From positions 62,001 through 126,000 of the forward strand of contig CAWHYJ010000002.1 in NCBI GenBank assembly GCA_963833495.1: DNA of 64,000 nt, read 5' to 3'. Within the stretch, counting starts at the first letter, position 1, and each line of letters opens with the position of its first letter. This DNA is from Fodinibacter sp963833495 (GTDB taxonomy: Bacteria; Actinomycetota; Actinomycetes; Actinomycetales; Dermatophilaceae). The position numbers were made by a program, and so were the translations under genes. The notes under the pieces were generated by a model that searched no databases, was not told the DNA's origin, and saw only the letters and a program-made list of their open reading frames with translations. Positions 1-8,291 of the stretch are shown piece after piece.

Positions 1-683
1 GCCCGCAGGCCCTTACCCGCAACAAAGCCCTCCAAGGCCTTCTGGGACGCCTGCGCCCTGTCGACGTCGACCGCGATGGACAGCTCGAGGAAGTCCAGGG
101 ACTCGATCGTCCAGCGTTCCGCTCGCACCTTCAGGTCCTCGCCGTCTGGCCCGGGCACGGTGAACGCGGGCCAGCGCATCGCAGAGACCGGAGGCAGCGG
201 GCTGAGTACCTCGAGGTTCACGCGGGCTTCGGCGCACTGCTCGATGAGCCGACGCTGGTCCTGCGTCAACAGTGTGGACACGCTGCCCTCGTCAGCGGCC
301 GCCGCGACCAGGCCATCAGGCCGCTCCGCCGTGAGCGAGATCCCCAGGCTTCGTCGCCCAGCTGCCCAGTCCTCCTCGACCTTGAGCTCGGATCTGAGGT
401 CGCCATCCTTCGTCACCTTCATGCCCAACCAACGCGATCCGAGCTGGGAACGGCGAGCGGGCCTGAACTTCACGGTCACATCGTCCGCGCCCTGGGCCTT
501 CCGGCGGGCGCGGATGATCAGGTGCTGGTCGAGCAAGGGTGTGCTGGAGACGAGTCCCGGGATGACGTCCTCGATGAAGAAGATCCGCCAGGGAGCCACG
601 TCCGGAAGGTGGAGGACCTGTACTGCGGTCTGTGTCTGGTCAGGTTCTACGTTGACCTTCACCTCAACACCGTCGAGTCGCAT
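1..683 (-). CDS. CYTH-like hypothetical protein, C-terminus outside window
   Basis: An open frame runs on the minus strand from an ATG at 683 to the left edge of the window without a stop, giving at least 227 residues. A strong Shine-Dalgarno run (GGGAGGGAG) lies just upstream of the ATG and decides the start. The N-terminus reads MRLDGVEVKV, and residues about 55-75 contain RARRKAQGADDVTVKFRP. This resembles the alternating charged strands of CYTH/triphosphate-tunnel proteins, although the classical ExExK signature is degenerate (VEVKV). The function is unknown; CYTH membership is an inference from these short matches. It is divergently placed relative to nothing obvious, and the next gene upstream is a broken SARP regulator. 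Confidence 0.55.
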   Translation of the reverse strand, partial: MRLDGVEVKVNVEPDQTQTAVQVLHLPDVAPWRIFFIEDVIPGLVSSTPLLDQHLIIRARRKAQGADDVTVKFRPARRSQLGSRWLGMKVTKDGDLRSELKVEEDWAAGRRSLGISLTAERPDGLVAAAADEGSVSTLLTQDQRRLIEQCAEARVNLEVLSPLPPVSAMRWPAFTVPGPDGEDLKVRAERWTIESLDFLELSIAVDVDRAQASQKALEGFVAGKGLR

Positions 684-855
684 CCAGATCTCCCTCCCAC
701 GTGCGGGCCCACCGGACAGGGTCACAACCGTCGTCGTGCCGTTCCAGCGTCGACCCGTTGTTTCGGGCCTGTCAACTGCTCGAGGAACGGGCCGGAGCCA
801 TCCACGGCCCCAACTGGCGTGGCAATCGGGCTGGGGCGCAAAGAGACTCCGGGCG

Positions 856-1464
856 TCACAGTGGCGCTAGGAGGGCATCGAGCCAGTCAACGACCTCGTC
901 CAGCACCTCGGCCCGTGAACGGGCGTACGACGTCGCCTCTGCGCCGATGCGAACGTCGAGCGTCCGCGTGACCCGGACCACCATCCGGCCGCCGGGCTCC
1001 CCATCCGTTCCAGGGCGTGCAGACGCAGTTGAGCGAGACGTTCCCGCTCGAACACCACCCAGTCCTCGTACCAGCCTCGGAGCAGCTCTCCATGCCACAG
1101 GTGTCTCGATCGCCTCAGCGATCCAGGGCTCGTCACCGCTGGGGTGTCCGAGCAACTGGGTGGCGAAGGACTCCTGCTGCCGACTGTCGACCATCGTCGA
1201 CGTGGCCGGACACAGCTGGTCGCCGTCCACCCGGACCAGGTCGGGCACGAGACGGTTGGTTCGCCAGATTCCTGTCCGGAGGCTCGCCAACGCCTGAGCT
1301 TCGGGCACGTCTCGCCACAGGGTGCCGGCGACGAGGCATCGGTGCGTGGGGCCGGTCAGCGCGACGAACGCGATCAAGTGCTGGATACCGACGGGGACGA
1401 CGAGGCGCGCACCTCCTCTTTCCAGAGCAAACCCGTCCAGAAGCTGCAGTCGTGCAACGTTCAT
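856..1464 (-). pseudogene. Broken SARP/AfsR-type transcriptional regulator
   Basis: The first part (from ATG at 1464) reads like the OmpR-type winged-helix domain of a SARP regulator (MNVARLQLLDGFALERGG, then a TLWRDVPEAQALASLRTGIW segment). Around 1095-1110 the match to a bacterial transcriptional activator (BTAD) domain moves to another frame, where LLRGWYEDWVVFERERLAQL, the typical first BTAD helix, appears in the frame spanning 867-1136. After LHALE the expected TPR-like helices are missing. The first frame continues to a stop at 856 with an unrelated tail (ARSRAEVLDEVVDWLDALL). A complete SARP would be about 250 residues or more. I read this as a decayed or rearranged gene. It could instead be two indels from the assembly. 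Confidence 0.6.
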
Positions 1465-2152
1465 CCCGGAGCCCTTACTCCCCGGCGTCGAAACCCTCCG
1501 CGACCCAAGATGGGGCTCGCGTTGCGCGGTGCATCACCCAGAAGAGCCGTTGGCACATGCTCACGTGGGGGTTTCGAGGCCACGACCGTCCCACGGGGCT
1601 CGGGTGCGGCGCTACCCGCTCGGGCGGCGTGACGGGGGGTGACGGCCCTGTCACGCGCTCGGCGCAGCATCCTGAAGGTGAGCAGCTTCCCGGACACACG
1701 GCGCACGGTTCCCGGCGCCATCGTCGCCGTCGACCCGGTCTCCGCGCTGTCCCGAGTCGCGGCTTTCCCGTACAACCCCGACCAGGTCACGCGGACCTTT
1801 CGACGACGCGCTCCAGCCGGCGGATCGGGGCAGCAGGCCCCAGACGTCACCTGCCAGGTGCTGCGCCTGACAGGCCACGACCTGCAGCCGCACGTCGTGC
1901 GAGGTCTGCGCTGCACGTGAGGCGTCGTCGCCCAACTGGGCCAGCGCAGCCGAGAGCGTCCTGATCGCGGCGGCGCGCTCGGGTCCGGCCCGGTCGATTG
2001 CCATGGCGACCGGGGTCCTGTCACGTGTCGGCGAGCGCACGGGTGCGCGAACGGCGCACCACCCACCGCGTGGTCGGCTCCGCCGTGGCAACGCCACGTA
2101 CCGCGGGTCCGGTCTGGAATGCCAGACCGGACCCGCGAACGTTGTCGGACAG
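1465..2152. other. 688 bp without a confidently recognised gene
   Basis: No frame here has a recognisable product. The best candidate is a minus-strand frame from ATG at 2004 to 1651 (117 codons) starting MAIDRAGPERAAAIRTLSAA. Its first 60 residues look protein-like (alternating Ala/Leu helices), but the C-terminal half is rich in Gly, Asp and Arg and resembles translated noncoding DNA. Only a weak, distant AGGA precedes it. It may be the relic of a small gene. The strong hairpin at 2103-2136 lies at the right end. Confidence 0.3.
2103..2136. terminator. Perfect 15-bp hairpin, likely bidirectional terminator
   Basis: The arms 2103-2117 and 2122-2136 are exact reverse complements around the 4-nt loop AATG. 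The hairpin sits 17 bp past the stop codon of the minus-strand small membrane protein gene (2153-2296). No T-tract is evident, which is common for actinobacterial terminators. Confidence 0.75.
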
Positions 2153-2296
2153 TTAGTACCAGCGCCGCGTCGATCCACCGATCGGAACGAAGTTGAGCAC
2201 CAGCCCGACGATGACGAGGATGACGCCGACCCAGAGCAGGATCGAGATGCTGGCGATCCACCCGATCAGGGCGAGGATGATTCCCAGAATGACCAC
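2153..2296 (-). CDS. 47-residue two-helix membrane protein (DUF6131-like)
   Basis: A GTG start at 2296 is preceded by GGAGG with 6-7 nt spacing. The 47-residue product is almost entirely two hydrophobic helices (IILALIGWIASISILLW and VGVILVIVGLVLNFV) ending in the basic tail GGSTRRWY. This architecture matches a family of very small actinobacterial membrane proteins (DUF6131-type, IILGIILLIIG-like). Family members are often found near stress genes, and no biochemical role is established. The gene is monocistronic, closed by the perfect hairpin at 2103-2136, and faces the same way as the SRPBCC gene at 2554. I am confident that it is a gene, less so of the family number. Confidence 0.75.
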   Translation of the reverse strand: MVILGIILALIGWIASISILLWVGVILVIVGLVLNFVPIGGSTRRWY

Positions 2297-2553
2297 GTGA
2301 CTTGTCCTCCTTGCTCGGGGCGGTTCCCCGTCAGTTCGACGATAGTTCTGGCAGAACGTTCTTCATGACATGTGTGCGGCCCTTCTCGGGTGCGCGCCCC
2401 GCGGGGCGGGGCGCCGGGCGCTCGTCGTGCGAACGCTGTGCCTGTCCCAGCTCACGGTTGCTGCGGTATTCGCCAGGCTGGTCGGCCGAGGCCCCTGCAA
2501 GCTCGCGGACCTCCCGATCGGTCAGTGAGCGCGGCTGGTCGCTGTCGAAGCCC

Positions 2554-3102
2554 TCAATGTGCGGCGAGGGGGTACTCCGGTGGGAGCCCGTCTCTGGCTG
2601 CTGCGACAGCGGCGGTCCCTGTGGCGGTGGCAGCCGCTCCCGCGCCGACGGCGTTGACTGAGCCACGCCATGCACCCGAGGCGCGCCTCTCGGCCTCGAT
2701 GAAGGCCTTGAAGCGCTCGAGGTCACCCTGGACCTGACGTTCGACGATCTTGAGGGCGTCGCCGAGCTTCCCGACCAAGCCCTCGGGCTCGTCGTCCAGA
2801 GTCAGGCTGACGGAGATCTGATTGCCGTCCACGGCCTCGCACGACACCGTGCCTGCGTTCGTTGCGCCCTCGGTTGCTGCCCATGCGATCTTCTGGGCAG
2901 GTACCTGCTCGAGGACCCGGGCCTCCCACTGACGCCGGACACCAGCGATCTCGGCAACCCAGGCCAGGCGGTTGTCGGTCTGCTGGCTCACGCTTTTGAC
3001 GCCATCCATGAACTGGGGGAAGTCCTCGAACTGAGTCCACTGGTTGTATGCCGTGCTGAGCGGGACATTCACCGTGATCGTCTTCTGGACTCGTGTACTC
3101 AT
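2554..3102 (-). CDS. SRPBCC family protein (cyclase/dehydrase-like)
   Basis: The ATG at 3102 (MSTRVQKTITVNVPLSTAYN) is chosen because AAGGAG lies just upstream; a longer upstream frame has no ribosome site. Residues 1-145 follow the SRPBCC lipid-binding fold typical of actinobacterial 'cyclase/dehydrase' proteins: QWTQFEDFPQFMDGVKSV, then a WEARVLEQVPAQKIAW strand, and a long C-terminal helix GDLERFKAFIEAERR. Such proteins bind hydrophobic ligands in a helix-grip pocket; here the ligand is unknown. The last 40 residues are an Ala/Gly/Thr-rich low-complexity tail. An overlapping frame on the same strand (2331-2726) also stays open, so a late frameshift cannot be excluded. Confidence 0.75.
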   Translation of the reverse strand: MSTRVQKTITVNVPLSTAYNQWTQFEDFPQFMDGVKSVSQQTDNRLAWVAEIAGVRRQWEARVLEQVPAQKIAWAATEGATNAGTVSCEAVDGNQISVSLTLDDEPEGLVGKLGDALKIVERQVQGDLERFKAFIEAERRASGAWRGSVNAVGAGAAATATGTAAVAAARDGLPPEYPLAAH

Positions 3103-3231
3103 GCCTACTCCTTGGCGCGTATGGCAAGGGACGAACGATGCCGCTGCCTTGACCATCTACCGCCCGATCCGGCGGCTCTCAACCTTGAGCGACCGCGCCT
3201 ACGGCCTCACGTGCGGCGGGTAGCGCCTCCT

Positions 3232-3414
3232 CTACCCCAGATGTCGCGGCGTCTCCCGGCGGATTGCCGATTCCTCTAGCGGCTGGACGGGCGATAAGGC
3301 TTCTCCCAGAACCAGGTCGGCGAGGGAACGGGCAAATGCGGCCAGTGGGGCAAGCGCATCCTCCTCGGCGTCGCAGGTCGGGGTGTCGACCAGACGGCGC
3401 GGTGGGCGGTTCAC
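3232..3414 (-). CDS. Small 60-residue ORF coupled to the GAF-ANTAR gene
   Basis: A GTG at 3414 overlaps the TGA stop of the GAF-ANTAR gene (GTGA), the usual sign of translational coupling. The product begins MNRPPRRLVDTP, has an acidic/Ala-Leu helix (CDAEEDALAPLAAFARSLAD) and ends with no recognised domain. I do not recognise a family. Support is only the overlap and the plausible helix; it could be a chance frame after the stop. Confidence 0.35.
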   Translation of the reverse strand: MNRPPRRLVDTPTCDAEEDALAPLAAFARSLADLVLGEALSPVQPLEESAIRRETPRHLG

Positions 3415-4262
3415 GGCCGCCTTGCCATCGACGACCGCCCCTCACCCGCCGGGCAGTTGGCTGTCGAGGTTGACGTACGCGGCGGGCGGCGGTTGGGGAG
3501 GATGCCGGTGTCAGCCACCTCGGTGGCGATATCGGCGAGCTTGCGGTTGGCGTCCTGGCTCGCGGTGCGCAGCAAGTCGAGCGCCTGCTCGCGGGTCAGG
3601 CGGTGGCGCTGCATCAGGATGCCCATGGCCACGCCGACCTCCCGGTTGCTCTCCAGGACGCGCATCAGGCTCTTGGCGCGGCCGCTCGCGAGCACGGCGA
3701 TGACGAACATCGAGCCGTGGGTCGCGAGCACGAGCGCGGTGCTCACCGAGCTGTCGTCGAAGGCGTCCCGGATCTGCGAGTAGACGTTGAGCCCGGCGAC
3801 GGCTTCCGGGTCGTCCGAGACCTTCAGGCGGACTGCAAGCGCGCTCGTGACCCCGGCCTCCTCGTGTGCCCGCAATCCCCACAGCGGCCACCGAGGGTCG
3901 ACGGTCACATCGTTCGAGGAGTAGAGGTGGTCTGCCAAGCCGATTACCTCCATGGCGGGACCAGACCCGAGGTCGTACTGCAGGAGGTCGGCGCGGGCGG
4001 CCGTGTCCGAGGTGGACGCCGCCGTCCGAAAGCGGTCTCCGCGTCGCACCGTGATGCTGGCAGAGGCCGCACCAGGAACCTGAGCCACCGCCGTGTGTAC
4101 GAGCACCTCCAGCGGAGCGAGCCGTGGGTCGTCGCCGGCGCGGCGCGTCAGCGCCCGCATCGCCTCGGCGAGGGCCTCGGGCACCGGCTTTGTCAGGTCG
4201 GCCCGTTCGACAGCCCGCGCGGTGCCCTGCTCGGACCCGACGGGGCGACGGTTTTCCTTCAT
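3411..4262 (-). CDS. GAF and ANTAR domain RNA-binding antiterminator
   Basis: The product has an N-terminal GAF domain (about residues 45-185: VAQVPGAASASITVRRGDR, then a VAGLNVYSQIRDAFDD strand) followed by an ANTAR domain (about 210-262: LESNREVGVAMGILMQRHRL, TREQALDLLRTASQ). ANTAR domains bind paired hairpins in nascent mRNA and prevent termination. GAF domains sense small molecules or redox state. This two-domain type is typical of actinobacteria and often responds to stress. The ATG at 4262 (MKENRRPVGSEQ) is the first methionine in this part of the frame, but it lacks a good ribosome site, and a GTG at 4292 is possible. A 60-residue ORF overlaps its stop. Confidence 0.85.
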   Translation of the reverse strand: MKENRRPVGSEQGTARAVERADLTKPVPEALAEAMRALTRRAGDDPRLAPLEVLVHTAVAQVPGAASASITVRRGDRFRTAASTSDTAARADLLQYDLGSGPAMEVIGLADHLYSSNDVTVDPRWPLWGLRAHEEAGVTSALAVRLKVSDDPEAVAGLNVYSQIRDAFDDSSVSTALVLATHGSMFVIAVLASGRAKSLMRVLESNREVGVAMGILMQRHRLTREQALDLLRTASQDANRKLADIATEVADTGILPNRRPPRTSTSTANCPAGEGRSSMARRP

Positions 4263-4483
4263 GTCCGAATCAGACGCTTTGACCGACGTCACGTGACGCG
4301 GCTGACCTCGGAAAGACACCTCAGCGGGCCGGTTCGCCACGCAGCAGCAACGGTGTGCATCGGATGCCACCCATGTCATGCCGAGACGCCTGCGGGGTCT
4401 CCAAGGGTGTGAGGGCGGCCAGATCGACTGCCCGCACGTGTTCAGGACAGGTCCGAGGACCCTCGGGTCCCATGAAGGAGACA

Positions 4484-5095
4484 ATGATGATGAAGACCAC
4501 GCACTTCCGCACGGGAGCCGCCGCCCTCGTTCTCGTGGGCGCCCTCGGGTTCGGCCCGGGCTTGATCGCGGGCGCGACGGCCGCACCCGCCCAAAAGTCG
4601 GTGGCCGCCACCAAGTCCATGACATCGCACGGCCAGGCCTGGAACTACACGGGGACCTGGACCGACAAGCAGGGTCGGGCCGGAAAGGCTCGCATCGCGA
4701 TCGTGCCGCAGAAGTTCTGGAACGACGGCGGCAAGCTGATGATGCGCTCTGCCGTCACCACCACCCTGGAGGGCGCACGCGGGTCCGTTCCGCACACGAA
4801 GACGATGGATCTGCAGGTCAAGGACGTCACCAGCGGTGCGCCCGCTCCGGGCGTCAGTGCCGCGTCCTGCGACATCCTGAATCTGGTGCTGGGGCCGCTG
4901 GACCTCAACCTCCTCGGGCTCGAGGTGCACCTGAAGCAGGTCGTCCTCGACATCGTGGCCACGTCTGGCGCCGGCAACCTCCTTGGCAACCTGCTCTGTG
5001 CCGTCGCTGGGCTGCTCGACGGTGGTGCCGCCCTCGGCCAGATCTCTGCCCTGCTCAACCAGATCCTCGGGATCCTCAACGGCCTCGGGGTCTGA
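4484..5095 (+). CDS. Secreted protein of unknown function
   Basis: Three consecutive ATG codons (4484, 4487, 4490) follow GAAGGAG, so the exact start is uncertain by two codons. The first 35 residues form a signal peptide (basic MMMKTTHFR, hydrophobic ALVLVGALGFGPGLIAG, cleavage near ATAAP). The mature part has a beta-rich middle and a Leu-rich C-terminal half with two cysteines (SCDILNLVLGPLDLNLLGLE and NLLCAVAGLLDG). This Leu-rich ending is known from small secreted proteins of Streptomyces and relatives, with no assigned function. It heads a run of small plus-strand genes up to a sigma-factor relic, separated from the next gene by a strong hairpin. Confidence 0.8.
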   Translation: MMMKTTHFRTGAAALVLVGALGFGPGLIAGATAAPAQKSVAATKSMTSHGQAWNYTGTWTDKQGRAGKARIAIVPQKFWNDGGKLMMRSAVTTTLEGARGSVPHTKTMDLQVKDVTSGAPAPGVSAASCDILNLVLGPLDLNLLGLEVHLKQVVLDIVATSGAGNLLGNLLCAVAGLLDGGAALGQISALLNQILGILNGLGV

Positions 5096-5117
5096 CCCCT
5101 CCAAGGACCTCGTTGCC

Positions 5118-5152
5118 GTGGTGGCACCCGGCCTGCACCCGGGTGCCACCAC
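5118..5152 (+). terminator. 14-bp perfect hairpin after the secreted protein gene
   Basis: Arms 5118-5131 and 5139-5152 are exact reverse complements (GTGGTGGCACCCGG and its complement) around a 7-nt loop, 22 bp after the stop at 5095. Downstream genes in the same direction start at 5189, so it may be a partial terminator or a stabilising 3' structure that raises expression of the first gene. Confidence 0.7.
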
Positions 5153-5188
5153 ACCCCGCATCACCCGACCCCTGCCCCGGAGGCTCGT

Positions 5189-5623
5189 ATGACTGTCATC
5201 GCCTTCCGTCCACGACTGCGGGCCACGTCGGACGACCCGTGCGATACCCCCGTGCCGATCGCCGGAACGTTCCCATCGCCGACCGGCCGCACCGGCCGCA
5301 TGGAGGGGTCACTGCGGTTGCACCGGCTCGTCATCGCGCCGCGGGGGGTCTTCGTGACCGGGGTGTTCACCGGGGAGCTGAGGGACGTCGACGGCAGCCT
5401 CGTGGGTGTGGACAGCCGTAGGGCCACGGCTGCGGCAGACCTGGTGCGGGAGCGTGGTGGCATCGCTCCGGTCGTGCGTCCATTCCGACTGGACCTCATG
5501 GGTCTGGCCGTGGACGTGGGCGCGACCAGAATTGACCCGAGCCTCGCCCTTGGCGCGCTCGTCGGTGGCGGCCTCCCCGAGCGGCAAGGGCCGCCTGACC
5601 TCCGGGCGGTGCCTCGCTCATGA
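5189..5623 (+). CDS. Hypothetical protein, 144 residues
   Basis: The ATG at 5189 follows CGGAGG at good spacing. The product has no signal peptide or membrane helix. Its central part (MEGSLRLHRLVIAPRGVFVT, then GVFTGELRDVDGSLVGVDSR) looks like a beta-rich domain, and the C-terminal part ends in RQGPPDLRAVPRS. I do not recognise the family. The stop overlaps the start of the next gene (ATGA at 5620-5623), so the two are probably translated together. The setting, between a secreted protein and a small membrane protein, suggests an envelope-related role, which is inference only. Confidence 0.65.
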   Translation: MTVIAFRPRLRATSDDPCDTPVPIAGTFPSPTGRTGRMEGSLRLHRLVIAPRGVFVTGVFTGELRDVDGSLVGVDSRRATAAADLVRERGGIAPVVRPFRLDLMGLAVDVGATRIDPSLALGALVGGGLPERQGPPDLRAVPRS

Positions 5624-5802
5624 TGCTTCTTGCCCTACTGACTCCCCTTGTCCTACTCGGCCTGGTCTGGGCCCTGCAGCGACTGGAGGCCTGGATGGTC
5701 CGCACGGCGCGCCCACCGCGGCGTCGGCGACCGGCTGCTCCTACGCGCCGGGTGACCGCGCCGGTTCGCCGGCCGATGACGACCGGTGGCCACCATGCCT
5801 GA
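5620..5802 (+). CDS. 60-residue single-helix membrane protein
   Basis: The ATG overlaps the stop of the preceding gene by four bases. Residues 1-22 are a strongly hydrophobic helix (MMLLALLTPLVLLGLVWALQ), followed by a very basic Arg/Pro-rich tail (RPPRRRRPAAPTRRVTAPVR). This fits a single-pass membrane peptide with a cationic cytoplasmic tail. The stop overlaps the ATG of another small frame at 5795, continuing the overlapping-gene pattern. No family is recognised. Confidence 0.6.
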   Translation: MMLLALLTPLVLLGLVWALQRLEAWMVRTARPPRRRRPAAPTRRVTAPVRRPMTTGGHHA

Positions 5803-5994
5803 CTCAACTGGGGAACCCGGCTCACTACCCCATGGTCCGCTCCTGCGGGACCCGCCCCTCCCCCCGGGTACGTCGACCCGATCAAGGCGAGCGAGGTGCT
5901 CGAGGATCCGTTTGCCGCCGACGACGCGAACCCACCAAGAGCAACAGAGAACCCGCAGCGCAGGAAGGACGATCCCTCGGTCGGCGCGGTCTAG
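5795..5994 (+). pseudogene. Small hypothetical gene with a single-base frameshift
   Basis: An ATG at 5795 overlaps the stop of the 60-residue gene (ATGCCTGA). It reads MPDSTGEPGSLPHGPLLRD and then PPLPPG. At a run of C residues near 5868 the natural continuation, GYVDPIKASEVLEDPFAADD, moves to the +1 frame and ends at the TAG of 5992-5994. Restoring one base gives a smooth protein of about 66 residues with a Pro-rich start and an acidic end. I infer a one-base deletion in this genome or in the consensus. The family is unknown. Confidence 0.45.
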
Positions 5995-6042
5995 GGTCCA
6001 CGGTGGGACCGAGCGGGCCGCAGCCGATGAGACGCTGGGCGC

Positions 6043-6225
6043 GAGGATGCGGACGGCATCGCCGATCTCATCCCCATGCTCCGCCGGATCGTGGCTGCCC
6101 CGGGTGGGCCAGCACCCCGCAGCAGAGGACCTCGTGCAGGAGACTCTGGTGCAGGTCCTCGCCGCCCATGACCGGATCGAGCCGGGGATGGTGGCGCCCT
6201 ACGCCCGAGCGGTGGGCTGTTGGGA
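6043..6225 (+). pseudogene. Remnant of a sigma-70 family RNA polymerase sigma factor
   Basis: Two frames together spell the start of a sigma-70 region 2: GIADLIPMLRRIVAA in one frame (about 6055-6100), then RVGQHPAAEDLVQETLVQVL in another (from about 6100). AEDLVQETLV is the typical region 2.2 signature of ECF-like sigma factors. After EPGMVAPYA the similarity stops, and no region 4 helix-turn-helix follows. So the copy is both frameshifted and truncated. It lies at the end of the run of small genes starting at 4484, suggesting that the run once ended in its own sigma factor. Confidence 0.55.
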
Positions 6226-6731
6226 CGGCATCGGGTCAGGGCGCGGGGTGCCGCGTTGCCCCGTCGCCCGCGTCCCTCTCCAGTCGCGGGAAAGGCTAGC
6301 GTCAACATGGCCCGGCGGTGCCGCAGAGGGGATCGTTCGGGTGGCCCGTGTCCAGGCGGCGTGGGCCAGGTGTCCCCCGGGTATGAGGCTCCTCCCCGGG
6401 GGACACCGCTGAAGAACGATGATCGCCCCGACCTGACGGCGCGGAGCCTCCATCTCGGCCGCGTCCCGTGGGAGGAAGTGCGGCCCTGAGCGCGACTCCG
6501 AGCGGCGGACTGCCCCCCACTGCTGGGCGACCATCCCGCCCATCGGAATCCGCCGCACAGAATCAGCCGTGGGAGTGTGGCGAATAAGCCAGGGGGTATG
6601 TCAAGACGGTTCGACGCTCCGCCGAGGGCCTCGAACACTATCGGCGCCAGCTGCGCCGCCGGCGCTCGGCTGCCGTTCAAAGGTGGCCGCACCGGGATTA
6701 GTGGAGACGAACCAGTTCTCAGGGGCAACAA
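6226..6731. other. 506 bp with no recognisable gene
   Basis: I see no frame with a plausible protein and no strong hairpin. It probably represents debris downstream of the truncated sigma factor. Confidence 0.4.
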
Positions 6732-6935
6732 GTGGATCTTGCGGTGGTGTGGATTTTCGCCGAGGTAATGATCGGCGGCCTTGCTCTGGGCACGCTGTTG
6801 ATCCTGATCCGACCTTCCGATGACGAGGCGGCAGCGTTGTACCGCCGCGAACCTGCACGAGCCTGGGCATGGCTCCAGGATCGACTCGTGGTATTCGGGA
6901 TGCCGTCGAAGCCAAACCGTAAATCCCGCCAGTAG
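6732..6935 (+). CDS. Small membrane-associated hypothetical protein, 67 residues
   Basis: A GTG start at 6732 is preceded by AGGGG with 6 nt spacing. Residues 2-27 form one hydrophobic helix (LAVVWIFAEVMIGGLALGTL), then come a charged stretch (RPSDDEAAALYRREPARAWA) and a basic end (KPNRKSRQ). This fits a single-pass membrane protein. I do not recognise the family. Flanking DNA has no other convincing gene. Confidence 0.5.
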   Translation: MDLAVVWIFAEVMIGGLALGTLLILIRPSDDEAAALYRREPARAWAWLQDRLVVFGMPSKPNRKSRQ

Positions 6936-7297
6936 CGGTGGCCACGTAAGCCGACGTCACCCGTGGCCTGCCGGAGCAAGCAAAGCAGTGAGCGCGCCGG
7001 GCGCCTCAAAGGAGGCGGCCCGACCGGGTCCGCGTTCGGCCCGCCTGGTGCGTGGTCAGGGACGGCATAGCGCTGCCGGCCAGGCGGTCGCCTCATTCGA
7101 GTGCACCGAGCCGCACGCCAAGCCCGAAACGGCCTTGTGACGGCGAGGGATGCAATTTCGATGCAGGTGCCTTTACCGCGTCATCGCCCACGTGCCTCGG
7201 CTGCCGACAGCGTGCCTGTTGATGATCCTCTCTGCTAGCGAACGCACAAGGGTTCCGCTGGGCCGGATCCAGGTCGGCGGTGCTTTCCGTCCACCTC
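6936..7297. other. 362 bp with no recognisable gene
   Basis: Frames here give only Arg/Pro/Gly-rich translations typical of noncoding high-GC DNA. No hairpin or repeat was noticed. Confidence 0.4.
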
Positions 7298-7528
7298 TCA
7301 GACGCCGGGGTCGGGGAGGCGGCTGCCGACCGCCAAGGCGTGCGCCTCGCCCGCCACCTGCCGGACCTCCGCGTTGGCTTGCGAGGTGCTCGACACCTGC
7401 CAGTTGTCGGCTACCCACCGTAGGGACTGGGCGTCGTAGTCCAGGATGTGCAACATCCGCGCAGCGGTCAGCAGCCCGTGCGCCTGCAGCAGGCGCAGCT
7501 GTTCGGACTGGACATCGGTGATGGGCAC
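7298..7528 (-). CDS. Hypothetical protein, 76 residues
   Basis: The GTG at 7528 opens a frame of 76 residues with a natural mix of residues: MPITDVQSEQLRLLQAHGLL, then AARMLHILDYDAQSLRWVAD. Two amphipathic helices are likely, and there is no membrane segment. No clear Shine-Dalgarno sequence is visible. The family is not recognised. Its protein-like composition in contrast to neighbouring frames is the main support. Confidence 0.5.
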   Translation of the reverse strand: MPITDVQSEQLRLLQAHGLLTAARMLHILDYDAQSLRWVADNWQVSSTSQANAEVRQVAGEAHALAVGSRLPDPGV

Positions 7529-7760
7529 GACAACAGCGTAGACGCCGCCAACCCAGGCGGCCTGCAGGCACCTGCGGCGTTGACGTGCGTCGAAGCTGCG
7601 AGCGCGAGTGCCAAAGGCGGGAGCGCCACCCGCGCCAGCATCGACAGGCGGCCGCTCGAGCCGCGCTCACCCGGCACGCGTGAGGCGGCACAGAACATGG
7701 CGGTGCGAGGGTCAGCACAGAGCAGAAGCTGGATCCACGACGAGTGCCGAGAGGAAGTCC

Positions 7761-7961
7761 ATGCGGTACGAGTTCATCATCCAAGGCACGCTCTCCCCGG
7801 ACGTCGTGGCCGCTCTGCCCGATCTTTCTTCCACCCCGTACCCGACCGGTGGAACCGTGCTCTTCGGCCCGGTGCGGGACGAGGCCGACGTCGCCACCCT
7901 GCTCGCGCAATTCGCCGACTTGGGGCTGTCCGTCGTCGAGATGCGACGCCTTCCGGACTGA
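7761..7961 (+). CDS. Small conserved-looking hypothetical protein, 66 residues
   Basis: The ATG at 7761 has GAGGAAG upstream, which selects it over longer readings. The product (MRYEFIIQGTLSPDVVAALP ... FGPVRDEADVATLLAQFADL ... VVEMRRLPD) alternates beta and alpha elements and looks like a compact ferredoxin-like fold. Similar 60-70 residue proteins are widespread and uncharacterised in actinobacteria. The gene stands alone between noncoding stretches. Confidence 0.65.
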   Translation: MRYEFIIQGTLSPDVVAALPDLSSTPYPTGGTVLFGPVRDEADVATLLAQFADLGLSVVEMRRLPD

Positions 7962-8291
7962 CCACCTCGAGGCCCTCAGCGCGCGTCGGTCGTCCGAGCC
8001 GGAACGAGCGCGAAGGAGTGATGCCGCCGAATGGGATGCCTGCTCGCGGCCGAAGAGACGCGGGGGTGGCTGGCAAGGGCCGAGTACCGAGTGAGCGCAG
8101 GGAGGTTTCATTCAAGCGCTCAATGAACTGTGGGTTCCACCTGGTGAACTGATGACTGATCTTGATGACCAGCATGGCGCCAAAGGTCGTCCGCCGAAGC
8201 GGACGGTCACTGTCTTCCCCGCACGCGTGTGAAGGCGGATGATGGATCTGTTGGGGCCTCGCGCCGACTGGCTCCGGCAGGGGAGCAGGTC
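7962..8291. other. 330 bp noncoding, upstream of a secreted hydrolase-like gene
   Basis: No gene is seen. It presumably contains the promoter of the DUF1906/SH3b gene at 8292; I cannot place -10 or -35 elements with confidence. Confidence 0.35.

Noticed and set aside
4355..4483. Upstream ATG at 4355 as start of the secreted protein
   Set aside because: It would add about 43 residues before the signal peptide, while a strong GAAGGAG directly precedes the ATG cluster at 4484.
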